Shown: piece by piece, positions 1 to 6,651 of the stretch
Position numbering within the stretch: the stretch's first letter is position 1
Layout: the number at the start of each line of letters is the position of its first letter
Origin: Phycisphaerae bacterium SM23_33
GTDB taxonomy: Bacteria; Planctomycetota; Phycisphaerae; SM23-33
NCBI GenBank assembly: GCA_001303665.1
Contig: LJUF01000020.1
Span: 1 to 16,983 of the forward strand
Direction of reading: 5' to 3'
Length of the DNA stretch: 16,983 nucleotides
Notes under the pieces: model-generated
Databases searched by the model: none
Seen by the model: the letters and a program-made list of their open reading frames with translations, nothing else
What the model was told of the DNA's origin: nothing
Position numbers and translations under genes: made by a program

Positions 1-82
1 GATTGCCGGTATCATTACGGAGAAAGGAATCATCCGGGCCGATGCGGGTGAAATCGCTCGCATCACCGGCAGCGAAGAGTAG
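1..82 (+). CDS. 3' end of an unidentified gene
   Basis: An open frame enters from the left edge and stops at TAG 80-82. The 26 visible residues, read from base 2, end in GEIARITGSEE. They carry no motif I recognise. Ile/Gly-rich text followed by a short charged tail looks like the end of a real protein rather than random GC-rich frame, but function cannot be assigned. It reads in the same direction as the hydrolase downstream and could share its transcript. Confidence 0.4.
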   Translation, partial: IAGIITEKGIIRADAGEIARITGSEE

Positions 83-144
83 ACGTTCGACACCATGACG
101 CAAATGACGTTTACTTGGAAGAGTCCGGTTCGACGACAACGGCA

Positions 145-288
145 ATGAAGAGGACGTCCGCAATCGCGATGGTGGTGCTGGTGACGCTGGCGCCTATCTG
201 GGCGGCTGCCCCGGCCGAAGAAGCCGCCAAGGGCGGCGAGCTGCGCGGCCGGATCGGGGCGCTGCAAAAGCAGCCGGCCGAACCGTGA
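145..288 (+). CDS. Signal-peptide micro-ORF, possibly detached 5' end of the hydrolase gene
   Basis: This 47-codon frame begins with a textbook Sec signal peptide. It has a basic n-region (MKR), a hydrophobic core (residues 6-19) and a small-residue cleavage site around A20-A22. About 25 charged residues follow before TGA 286-288. The next gene, a hydrolase whose relatives are usually exported, starts 25 bases later in another frame and has no signal peptide. The frame of the hydrolase is open back to base 185, so skipping one base anywhere between about 185 and 285 would join the two. A candidate slip site is the A4 run at 266-269. The ATG lies inside the TGA (146-148) of an even shorter frame (95-148). 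I see no clear Shine-Dalgarno. It could be a natural frameshift, an assembly error or a genuine short secreted peptide. Confidence 0.45.
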   Translation: MKRTSAIAMVVLVTLAPIWAAAPAEEAAKGGELRGRIGALQKQPAEP

Positions 289-313
289 CGCCTGTCAAGG
301 AAAGGATACCTTC

Positions 314-2110
314 TTGAGTCCTGAGAAAGGTTCGTGGGGTCTGGAGGCCGGCAACGAATGGGTTTCGCGCGGCCCGTTGGGCGCGGTCAAGCCGGCCGAC
401 GTTTCGAAGGAGTCGTTCTCGGTCGGCCACGAGGGCGGCGTGGTTCTGCGGGCGGCGCGGAACGGGTACGTCTCATTTCGGCTGTGGGTGATCGGGGCGG
501 GCGAGTACCGGCTGGCGGCGGAGTTTCCCGGCGGACTGGAGGCGGATCTGTTCCGCGCGTGGTATCACCGGATGGCCGCGGACGGCCGCGAGCAGGCCCG
601 GGCGGAGCACTGCGCCGACGCCCTGGTGCTGGTCGAGCCGGGGGCGGCGGCCAGTCTGCCCGACCCGGACAACGCCATCGAAGCCCAGACGCACCAGGAA
701 TACTGGGTGGATGTCTTCGTCTCCGCCGACGCCCCGGCCGGCACCGCCGCCGGCCGGATCACCTTGGTCGCCAAAGGCGCCAGGGTGGAGCTGCCCGTAG
801 AGATCCAGGTCCTCGAAGCGGTCATCCCCGATGAAGACGTCCTCGTCTGCGACCACAACTCCTACGGCTGCCGCTGGCTGGCGGGGATGTACCCGAGCGT
901 CTTCGCCGGCTGCGCCGACGAGCCCGGCCGCTGGGCCAGGACCATCGAGCTGCTCCAGCATTACTACCGCATCTGCCACGAGCACCGGGGGCTGTTCAGC
1001 AACCTGGGCGCCGGCCACCACGGCGGGTTCGATCCGATTTACGGCCCGGCGGCCCGCGGGGCGGGGCGGGAAAGGCGCCTGGAGGATTGGGGGCTGTTCG
1101 ACCGGCACTACGGTCCGCTGCTGGACGGTTCGGCCTTTGCCGCCGCCGGGCCCGGGGCGCCTCGGCCGAGGCGGCCGGCCCGGCCGGCGTGGGGCGTGTA
1201 CACCCCCATCAACGCGGATTGGCCGGCCGACTATCTCTGGTGGGGCCAGCCGGGGTATGAGGTGGAGTTCGCCCGCGGCGTCGGGCAGTTCGACGAGCAC
1301 TTCCGCCGCAATGGCTGGCTCACCACCCGGCCGTACTTCTTCTTCAACCACAAGAAGCGCTACCGCTGGTTCGAGTGGGACGGCGACGAGCCCAAGTACG
1401 CCAGGGACGACGCCTACTGGCTGGAGATGGGTCGGCTGTTCCAGCAGGCCGTCGGCGACACCCCCGTGCCCTGGGCCTTCCGCATGGCTGCCAGTTGGCA
1501 GATGAAGCATCACTTCGAGCAGTTGGCGGGGGTGGTGGACTTCTGGGTCTGCGGCGGCTTCGCCGGCTGGTATCCCGATGAGATCCGCCGGGTGGTCGCC
1601 CGCGGCGACGTGGTGTGGACGTACTCCGGCACGCCGGGCATCGGCGAACCGAGCGCGGCCCTGCTGGAGCACGTCTGGCGGATGTGGGCCCGCGGGGTGA
1701 GCGGGCACTGCGAATGGCTGACGACCAACCCCGGGCCCGACCCGTGGTTCCACTGCGACGGGGCCCAGACGGGTATGATCTATCCCGGCGAGCGGTTCGG
1801 CATCGCCGGCCCCATCCCGTCGGCTCGGCTGAAGCTCCAGCGCAACGCCGTGCAGGACCTCAACCTCATCCACGCCCGCGCGAAGGCGGCGGGGCGGCTG
1901 GAGAAGGTTCGCCAGAAGCTCGGCAAATCCGTGCCGGTGAGCTTGTGGGAACGGCCGCCGCCGATCGTCCGCCAGCAGCCGCCGGAGCTCTGGGACAGCC
2001 ACAACCTTTCGGCCACCCAGGATGACAACATGGCCAGGCATGCCGGGCTGGACCCGCTGTGGTGGGTTCCGATTCGCCGGGCGGCCCTGGGCGGGGAGGT
2101 CAGCCAATGA
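314..2110 (+). CDS. GH123/DUF4091-like glycoside hydrolase
   Basis: A 598-residue protein resembling glycoside hydrolase family 123/DUF4091 proteins, which act on glycans such as N-acetylgalactosaminides; the substrate here is unknown. Residues about 1-175 form a beta-rich N-terminal domain ending in the family-like text WVDVFVSADAPAGTAAG and LPVEIQVLEAVIPDED. The catalytic region follows. D358-E359 (in GDEP) is a plausible acidic pair of the kind used in substrate-assisted catalysis. The C-terminal part has the familiar DUF4091 string from CEWLTTNPGPDPWF to YPGERFGIAGPIPSARLKLQRNAVQDL. The start is TTG 314, chosen because an AGGAAAGGA run lies about 8 bases upstream and no ATG fits. The protein lacks a signal peptide, unlike most relatives, while a stray one is encoded just upstream. 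Its TGA overlaps the next ATG. The family is likely; the exact activity is not known. Confidence 0.75.
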   Translation: MSPEKGSWGLEAGNEWVSRGPLGAVKPADVSKESFSVGHEGGVVLRAARNGYVSFRLWVIGAGEYRLAAEFPGGLEADLFRAWYHRMAADGREQARAEHCADALVLVEPGAAASLPDPDNAIEAQTHQEYWVDVFVSADAPAGTAAGRITLVAKGARVELPVEIQVLEAVIPDEDVLVCDHNSYGCRWLAGMYPSVFAGCADEPGRWARTIELLQHYYRICHEHRGLFSNLGAGHHGGFDPIYGPAARGAGRERRLEDWGLFDRHYGPLLDGSAFAAAGPGAPRPRRPARPAWGVYTPINADWPADYLWWGQPGYEVEFARGVGQFDEHFRRNGWLTTRPYFFFNHKKRYRWFEWDGDEPKYARDDAYWLEMGRLFQQAVGDTPVPWAFRMAASWQMKHHFEQLAGVVDFWVCGGFAGWYPDEIRRVVARGDVVWTYSGTPGIGEPSAALLEHVWRMWARGVSGHCEWLTTNPGPDPWFHCDGAQTGMIYPGERFGIAGPIPSARLKLQRNAVQDLNLIHARAKAAGRLEKVRQKLGKSVPVSLWERPPPIVRQQPPELWDSHNLSATQDDNMARHAGLDPLWWVPIRRAALGGEVSQ

Positions 2111-2634
2111 CGGGCGTAAACGCCGAGACCGAGGCCGTCTTTGCCGAACTGGCCCGCATCGCTGAGATCGCCGCCGGCATCCTCGACGGCGAGGAGGTCA
2201 AGCGGATCATCGCCGAACAGGCCATGCATTACGTCGCCAACCCAGATCCCGAGCACCGCTACCTGTCCGGCGACTACTTCGACGCGGACCACGAGTTGTT
2301 CCTGCGGACCAAGAAGCTGCTGACGCGGCTGGAGCGGCTGGGGAAGGTTCCGCTGAACGGCTCGGTCTGGGTGCCGATACCGGGGCGCGAGGAGGTGACG
2401 GTGGCCGTGCAGAACGGGGCGTATCATCGCTACTACCAGTTCGGGCAGGAGCGGCTGGCCACGCCGCCGGAGATGAAACAGGTCTTTGCCAACGGCCAGG
2501 TCCTCCGCGTCGCGCCGGCCGAGGGCGACCGGCTGGCGACGGTGCTGGCCCCCGTCCGCGACAGCCTGGGCGACGTGGTGGCCGTCGCCGAGTTCACCGC
2601 CCCCCTGGACGCCCCGCCCCCGGCCTGGAGCTGA
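2107..2634 (+). CDS. Small Cache/PDC-like sensor-domain protein
   Basis: A 175-residue soluble protein with no signal peptide or membrane segment. The start ATG 2107 overlaps the upstream stop (ATGA), indicating translational coupling to the hydrolase. Helical residues 1-70 (EVFAELARI to the KKLLTRLERL helix) are followed by a beta-rich half. The half contains WVPIPGREEVTVAVQNGAY and, near the C terminus, LAPVRDSLGDVVAVAEFTAPL. That last string resembles the final strands of Cache/PDC ligand-sensing domains, where the phrase 'APIxDSxGxVVAVV' is typical. There is no kinase, cyclase or methyl-accepting output domain. I infer a stand-alone ligand-binding protein. The fold assignment is tentative and the ligand is unknown. 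A longer start at 2059 exists but would run inside the hydrolase gene. Confidence 0.6.
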   Translation: MTGVNAETEAVFAELARIAEIAAGILDGEEVKRIIAEQAMHYVANPDPEHRYLSGDYFDADHELFLRTKKLLTRLERLGKVPLNGSVWVPIPGREEVTVAVQNGAYHRYYQFGQERLATPPEMKQVFANGQVLRVAPAEGDRLATVLAPVRDSLGDVVAVAEFTAPLDAPPPAWS

Positions 2635-2644
2635 GCGAATTGCC

Positions 2645-2672
2645 GATTGCGGATCTCGGACTGCGGACTCCG
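2645..2672. repeat. Two adjacent 14-bp imperfect direct repeats
   Basis: Bases 2645-2658 (GATTGCGGATCTCG) and 2659-2672 (GACTGCGGACTCCG) agree at 10 of 14 positions. They sit in the 42-base gap between two convergent genes. The text resembles the dispersed ATTGCGGAATC-type short repeats seen between genes of many GC-rich environmental bacteria (from memory). There is no transposase and no strong hairpin with a T-run, so it is not an obvious terminator. Confidence 0.45.
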
Positions 2673-2676
2673 GCTT

Positions 2677-3807
2677 TCAGTATCTTCCGTACGTTCGGGC
2701 GGTCTCGACCATGGCGCGGAGGTTCTCGTCGGGGGTGTCGCGGCCGCACTGGTCGCCGGTGGAGAGGATGAAGCGGCCGCCTTCGGCGGCGTCGTCAATG
2801 GCCTGCTTGCTGGCGGCGACCACGTCGGCGGGCGAGCCGCGGAGCAGCACGTCGGTGGTGTGGAGGTTGCCCTTCAGGACGATCTTGTGGCCGTAGAGTC
2901 GCTTCAGCTCGGCCAGGTTGCAGTCGCCCATGGGGGGCCGCTCCAGCGGGTCGATCACGGTCAGGTGGGTTTGCTCGGCGAAGATCTTGACCAGCTCACG
3001 CTCCGGCCCGCAGGAGTGGACGTGCGTGGGCATGCCGTCGGCCGTCGCCAGCTCGATGATCCGCTTGACGGCGGGGAAGGCCACCTTGCGGAACATCTCC
3101 AGGGTCTGGAAGACCAGCGTGCCGGAGCCGCCCACGCACAGGAAGTCGGGCTTGACGTCCATGGCCATGATCCGCCGGTAGCGCCTCTCGGCCGCCTGGA
3201 GCCGCTCGGCGGCCCACTGCTCGTGCCTGTGGGGGTTGTCGTAGTAGTGGTACACGTCCTCTTCGCTGGCGAAGGCGACGGTGCCGATGACGAACGCGCC
3301 CACCAGGCCCTGGTCGCCCAGGAGCTGCTTGACGCGCTTGAAGCCTTCCGGGCCGGCGTCCACCGGCTTGATGCCCTCGACCGGCTCGAAGCGTCTGGGC
3401 TGCGGCGGCAGGCCGAGCTTGGCCGGCCGCAGTGAAACCGGCGGGTCGGCCACGCGATACACCGTGACCCGCTCCGACCAGACCGGCTTGCCCGACTCCA
3501 CGTAAGAGTGTTGCACGGTGATCCAGCGCTGGTCGCGCTGGATGATGAAGGGCTGCCAGGGCGGCTCGGCCGAGACCTCCTCGGGGAACCGAAGCGGTGA
3601 GTATCCGTCCATGAGGCAGTCGAAGTCGAAGTGCTTGGCCGCGGCGATGTACGCCTCCCAGATCGGCGGGTCGTTGTAGAGGTACAGGTCCCAGAAGGGC
3701 TTGCCGGTGAGCCTGGCCGGGATCATGTTGGAGGTGTCGGGCATCACCGGCACGCAGTCGGGTATCTCGCCGGCCAGCACCTTCAGCAGTCTTTGGCGCG
3801 AGGTCAT
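2677..3807 (-). CDS. Uroporphyrinogen-decarboxylase-fold methyltransferase (MtaA/CmuA-like)
   Basis: A 376-residue protein of the URO-D superfamily, about the usual length. The N terminus has the family pattern of an Arg-rich helix followed by GEIPDCVPVMP. H264-S-C266-G and C354 (in GDQCG) form the His-X-Cys-Xn-Cys zinc motif of MtaA/CmuA-type cobamide methyltransferases. True HemE enzymes lack this motif, and the gene is not near haem genes. The likely role is methyl transfer to or from a thiol or corrinoid carrier; the substrate is unknown. Planctomycetes and other anaerobic degraders carry many such paralogues. The start ATG (3805-3807) is the only good one. It lies 112 bases downstream of the phosphoesterase on the same strand and might be cotranscribed with the kinase and phosphoesterase. 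No corrinoid protein or partner methyltransferase is visible nearby. Confidence 0.8.
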   Translation of the reverse strand: MTSRQRLLKVLAGEIPDCVPVMPDTSNMIPARLTGKPFWDLYLYNDPPIWEAYIAAAKHFDFDCLMDGYSPLRFPEEVSAEPPWQPFIIQRDQRWITVQHSYVESGKPVWSERVTVYRVADPPVSLRPAKLGLPPQPRRFEPVEGIKPVDAGPEGFKRVKQLLGDQGLVGAFVIGTVAFASEEDVYHYYDNPHRHEQWAAERLQAAERRYRRIMAMDVKPDFLCVGGSGTLVFQTLEMFRKVAFPAVKRIIELATADGMPTHVHSCGPERELVKIFAEQTHLTVIDPLERPPMGDCNLAELKRLYGHKIVLKGNLHTTDVLLRGSPADVVAASKQAIDDAAEGGRFILSTGDQCGRDTPDENLRAMVETARTYGRY

Positions 3808-3919
3808 GCCGCCGGGCCTTGTACCAGAACGGAGCGGAATCTCATAGTGGCGGCGCCTCGCGGCCGGGGGCCTGGGGTCTCGCCGGGTGACCCGAGCGGC
3901 GCAGGGGTCGGGCTTGGGG

Positions 3920-4765
3920 TCACAGCGCCACGATGGGGTGGATCAGGCCGGGCAGGTCCCCGTCGGGAACGGGCTGGCCGGCGCTGAAGACCATGACCGT
4001 CCCGTGGGCGTTGTCGCTGGCGATGACGACGGCCCGGTCGTGCACCACCTCGTAGCCCGCTTCGACGGGCTGGTGTCCCATTAGAAACTGCCTTGCCCCC
4101 AGCCGGGCGGTGAGGTCGTCGAGCTGCCCAGGGGTGTGCCCGCGGCCCCAGGTCCATTCGTACACGCTGCCGCCGCGGTGCAGGTCCTGGTCGCGATAGG
4201 GGCGGGTGAAGATGTCCCAGTCGATCAGGTCCATGCGGTTGGGGCTGGGCAGGGAGTGGGTCATCAGCATGCCGTTGGGGCACCTGGCGGCCAGCGGCAG
4301 GCTGCGGAGGAGTTCGTGGACCGCGGCGCGGACCTCGTCGGCGGCGGGGCCGAAGGAATGGTCCAGCCCGGCGTCGAAGGCCTTGCACATGGCGAGGCCC
4401 TCCTTGGTGATCTCATTGCCCGTGAACTGGGCCAGGTCGTGGTTGCCCATCAGGAAGAAGACCCGATCGGGATAGGCCAGCTTCAGCCGGGCCGCCCGCA
4501 GCAGCACCTCGACGCTGCGGTCGCCGCCGGCCGGGTCGGTGGGCCCGCCGTGCAGCAGCTCCTGGAGGACCAGCCGGCGGTTGGGGCGAGCGGGCAGGTC
4601 GGCGTAGGTGATGATCCTGGACAGGTTCCGCCGGTGCCCGTGGATGTCGCCGGCGTAGATAACCTCATCGCCGGCGGCGAAGTCCAGGCGGTTGCCTTCG
4701 CGGAGGCCGTCCCGGGCGATGAGCCGGGCGGCTTGCAGGAATGTATTGGCGGCCGGGTGCGGCAT
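3920..4765 (-). CDS. Calcineurin-like metallophosphoesterase (PPP-type)
   Basis: A 281-residue cytoplasmic phosphoesterase. Motif I is GDIHGH (D40, H42), motif III is GNHD (N108-H109), H170 sits in MTHSLP, and the last metal ligand is H231 in GHQP. The usual second motif GDxVDRG is not present; the equivalent place reads VLQELLHGGP with a downstream GGDRS, so E69 or a neighbour may replace the bridging Asp. The gene starts 3 bases after the kinase stop, and its Shine-Dalgarno (GGAG) lies inside the kinase's last codons, so the two are probably translationally coupled. A Ser/Thr protein phosphatase reversing the kinase is the natural inference. A nucleotide or diadenosine-polyphosphate hydrolase is the alternative, since this superfamily includes both. 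Confidence 0.8.
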   Translation of the reverse strand: MPHPAANTFLQAARLIARDGLREGNRLDFAAGDEVIYAGDIHGHRRNLSRIITYADLPARPNRRLVLQELLHGGPTDPAGGDRSVEVLLRAARLKLAYPDRVFFLMGNHDLAQFTGNEITKEGLAMCKAFDAGLDHSFGPAADEVRAAVHELLRSLPLAARCPNGMLMTHSLPSPNRMDLIDWDIFTRPYRDQDLHRGGSVYEWTWGRGHTPGQLDDLTARLGARQFLMGHQPVEAGYEVVHDRAVVIASDNAHGTVMVFSAGQPVPDGDLPGLIHPIVAL

Positions 4766-4768
4766 GGG

Positions 4769-5704
4769 CTACTCCGGGGTGCCCTCGGGCGCCTCGGGGG
4801 GCGAATCACCCGGCGGGGGCGGCTGGGGTCCTTGGGGAGGCTCCTGGGTCGGGGCCTGTTCGGCGGCGCGGGCGTTCCGCTCGAGGCTGTGGGCGATGAG
4901 CTCCAGCCGGGCGCCGGCAGCCCGCATGCTGTGCGGGCGGCGGGAGGGGTGCAGCTCGATGCAGTCCAGCACCAGCCGGGCCAGCGCCGGCGGGACCTCC
5001 GGGTTGTGCTCCTCCGGGGGGGTCACGCGCAGGTCGTCGCGGAGCTGCACGCCGTTGCCTTCCTTGGGCAGGACGGTGGGGATGGGCCGCCCGGTCAGCG
5101 TCCAGTACAGGGCGGCCCCGAAGTTGAACACGTCGGTGCGGGCGTCCAGCGGGCGGCAGTACACCTGCTCGGGGGCGATGAAGTCCGGCGTGCCCTGGAT
5201 CCGCGGCTTGATGGTGCCGATGGGGCAGCTCTGACCGAAGTCGATGATCTTCACCGTCCCCTCGGCGGCGACGATGATGTTGTTGGGCTTGATGTCGCCG
5301 TGAAGGTAGCCGCGGGAGTGGATGTGCGTAACGGCCTGGGCGACCACCAGGAAGATGCGGATGATCTCCTGGACGTCGGTGGGGCGGCGGAGCTGGCAGT
5401 TGTCGCCTTCGCACAACTCCATCAGCAGTTGCAGTTCGTGGACCTTGAACCGCCGCCGCAGCCGGCGCAGGCGGTAGTACTTGCGAACGGCGGGATGGTC
5501 GAAGTTGCGGGCGATCCTGAATTCATTCAGGGCCTGGTCGAGGAAACGGTCATCGTCGCCGGGCTGCTTGAAGACCCGCTTGAGCGCGCAAAGACGGTTG
5601 CCCCTCCGCTCCCGCACTCGCCAGATGGTACTACGAGCGCCCTTGCCCAGGTAATCCACGACCTGGAAACCCGGGACCTGGAGTCGCGTCAGATGCCTTG
5701 TCAT
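4769..5704 (-). CDS. Hanks-type Ser/Thr protein kinase, soluble
   Basis: A 311-residue kinase with nearly all Hanks motifs. These are the Gly loop LGKGARSTIW (20-28), the VAIK-type lysine K42 (ALK), helix-C E61, the catalytic loop HGDIKPNN (135-142; D137, N142), the DFG motif 155-157 and the APE motif 177-179. The catalytic loop is HGD rather than HRD, making it a non-RD kinase that may not need activation-loop phosphorylation. Residues about 280-311 form a Pro/Glu-rich tail. There is no transmembrane helix or sensor domain, unlike PknB-type kinases, so it is likely cytosolic. The start ATG 5702-5704 has GAGG 4 bases upstream. A promoter at 5768-5796 would give a leader of about 57 bases. It is followed immediately by the phosphoesterase gene. 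The kinase identity is certain; targets are unknown. Confidence 0.92.
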   Translation of the reverse strand: MTRHLTRLQVPGFQVVDYLGKGARSTIWRVRERRGNRLCALKRVFKQPGDDDRFLDQALNEFRIARNFDHPAVRKYYRLRRLRRRFKVHELQLLMELCEGDNCQLRRPTDVQEIIRIFLVVAQAVTHIHSRGYLHGDIKPNNIIVAAEGTVKIIDFGQSCPIGTIKPRIQGTPDFIAPEQVYCRPLDARTDVFNFGAALYWTLTGRPIPTVLPKEGNGVQLRDDLRVTPPEEHNPEVPPALARLVLDCIELHPSRRPHSMRAAGARLELIAHSLERNARAAEQAPTQEPPQGPQPPPPGDSPPEAPEGTPE

Positions 5705-5767
5705 TGAACCTCACAGCCGTCAAAAAACTTCGTTATGAGAAGAATGACACAATATTAAGCCCAAGCC

Positions 5768-5796
5768 ATTGTAGCGGCTTGCCTGCACGAAGCCAA
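5768..5796 (-). promoter_or_regulatory. Sigma70-type promoter of the kinase-phosphatase operon
   Basis: On the minus strand, TTGGCT (5791-5796) and TACAAT (5768-5773) are separated by 17 bases. The -10 matches 5 of 6 consensus bases and the -35 matches 4 of 6. Transcription would begin near 5761, about 57 bases before the kinase ATG. The local sequence is AT-richer than its surroundings. The -10 is framed by a 5-bp inverted repeat, AAGCC (5763-5767) and GGCTT (5776-5780), a possible operator. Confidence 0.6.
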
Positions 5797-5877
5797 TACT
5801 CCAGCGTCCGTGTTTGGGCATTTCTGCTTACAGAAGAATCGGCGGGTGCGGCGGGCGACTTTGCTAGCAGGCGGGGG

Positions 5878-6456
5878 TCATTTCGCGGCGGGCAGGAGGC
5901 TTTGGCGGATCGCCTCGGCCGGGAAATGCCCCCCCGGGCAGCCCTGCTCGCCCAGTTCGGAATGCAGGTACACGTGGTCCGGGGACACCGAGCAGGCCAA
6001 CTGCAGGGCCCGCAGGAGTCTGACCAGGGCCTCGACCTGTCTGGCCGTGGGCCGGGCCCGCCGACAATCGCACAGGACCGCGATGCCGATGCTGTTGGCG
6101 TTGAAGTCGTACCCGGGCACGTGAATGTGGTGGCCCTCCTGCTGCCGGCGCCAGCGGGCGGTGGCCTGAATGACCCCGTCTCCGAATCTGTCGGCGCTTC
6201 CGACGATGAAGTGACAGCCGCTGGCGATGCCCGCTCCCTCCCGGCCGGCGTCGTGAACGATGATGTTCCGCCACTTGACGGACTGGACAGGCACGTCGGT
6301 CTGCTGCACGATCGGCAGCTCGGCTTTTGCCGGGTCGGGTCCGACGGCCCGCAGGTCCACGGCCGGGATCGGCTGGGCCGGCTCGGTCTCCATCAGACAC
6401 AGCACCAGCGTGCCGAGGCTCATGGAGGCAACCAGCAGGGCCAACGTCTTGATCAT
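5878..6456 (-). CDS. N-acetylmuramoyl-L-alanine amidase (Amidase_2/PGRP fold), secreted or membrane-anchored
   Basis: A 192-residue zinc amidase that cleaves the amide bond between N-acetylmuramic acid and the stem peptide of peptidoglycan. A hydrophobic segment (residues 3-22) serves as signal peptide or anchor. The domain runs from about 62 to 190. H68 (IIVHDAG), H165 (YLHSE) and C173 (CPGGHFP) match the T7-lysozyme-type ligand set, including the eight-residue His-to-Cys spacing. CHFIVG, DGVIQATARW and the NANSIGIAVLCD core are family hallmarks. The lysine expected two residues before the Cys is Q171 here. I chose ATG 6454-6456 because it places the hydrophobic segment at the N terminus. 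A longer frame from TTG 6552 adds 32 residues that do not look like protein. No strong Shine-Dalgarno is seen for either. A cell-wall recycling or remodelling role is likely. Confidence 0.82.
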   Translation of the reverse strand: MIKTLALLVASMSLGTLVLCLMETEPAQPIPAVDLRAVGPDPAKAELPIVQQTDVPVQSVKWRNIIVHDAGREGAGIASGCHFIVGSADRFGDGVIQATARWRRQQEGHHIHVPGYDFNANSIGIAVLCDCRRARPTARQVEALVRLLRALQLACSVSPDHVYLHSELGEQGCPGGHFPAEAIRQSLLPAAK

Positions 6457-6563
6457 CCGTGATCTGACTGTCGGGCTCAATCCCGTCTCCGCCAGAAGAC
6501 CTGATCCAGTAGGACAGCTTACACCCTTACCCGTCTCATCGGCAAACAGCAAGAACTTTCTTC

Positions 6564-6582
6564 CGGGAAATCGTTTTTCCCG
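6564..6582. repeat. Perfect 7-bp inverted repeat between rnc and the amidase gene
   Basis: CGGGAAA (6564-6570) and TTTCCCG (6576-6582) with a 5-base loop, followed on neither strand by a clean T-run. A second GC-only palindrome lies at 6597-6612 (CGGCCG, 4-base loop). Together they could slow or end the leftward rnc transcript, or act as an amidase operator. Confidence 0.35.
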
Positions 6583-6651
6583 ACGAGACGGCGTTGCGGC
6601 CGGTGACGGCCGGAATGTGGGGGGGCGGGGGGCGGCGAGCGGGCTCAGCTG

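Noticed and set aside
95..148. 17-codon frame ending in the signal-peptide ORF start (ATGA overlap)
   Set aside because: Too short, no ribosome site, no leader-peptide features such as repeated codons or an attenuator hairpin.
473..2107. 544-codon minus-strand frame opposite the hydrolase
   Set aside because: Antisense shadow of a GC-rich gene: Pro/Arg/Gly/Val-rich composition and no motif, while the plus strand shows clear family strings.
4136..5707. 523-codon plus-strand frame opposite the phosphoesterase and kinase
   Set aside because: Mirror of two genes with intact catalytic motifs on the minus strand; its text is repetitive Gly/Val/Asp with no domain.
6457..6552. TTG-started extension of the amidase
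   Set aside because: It would bury the hydrophobic signal segment behind 32 unconvincing residues.
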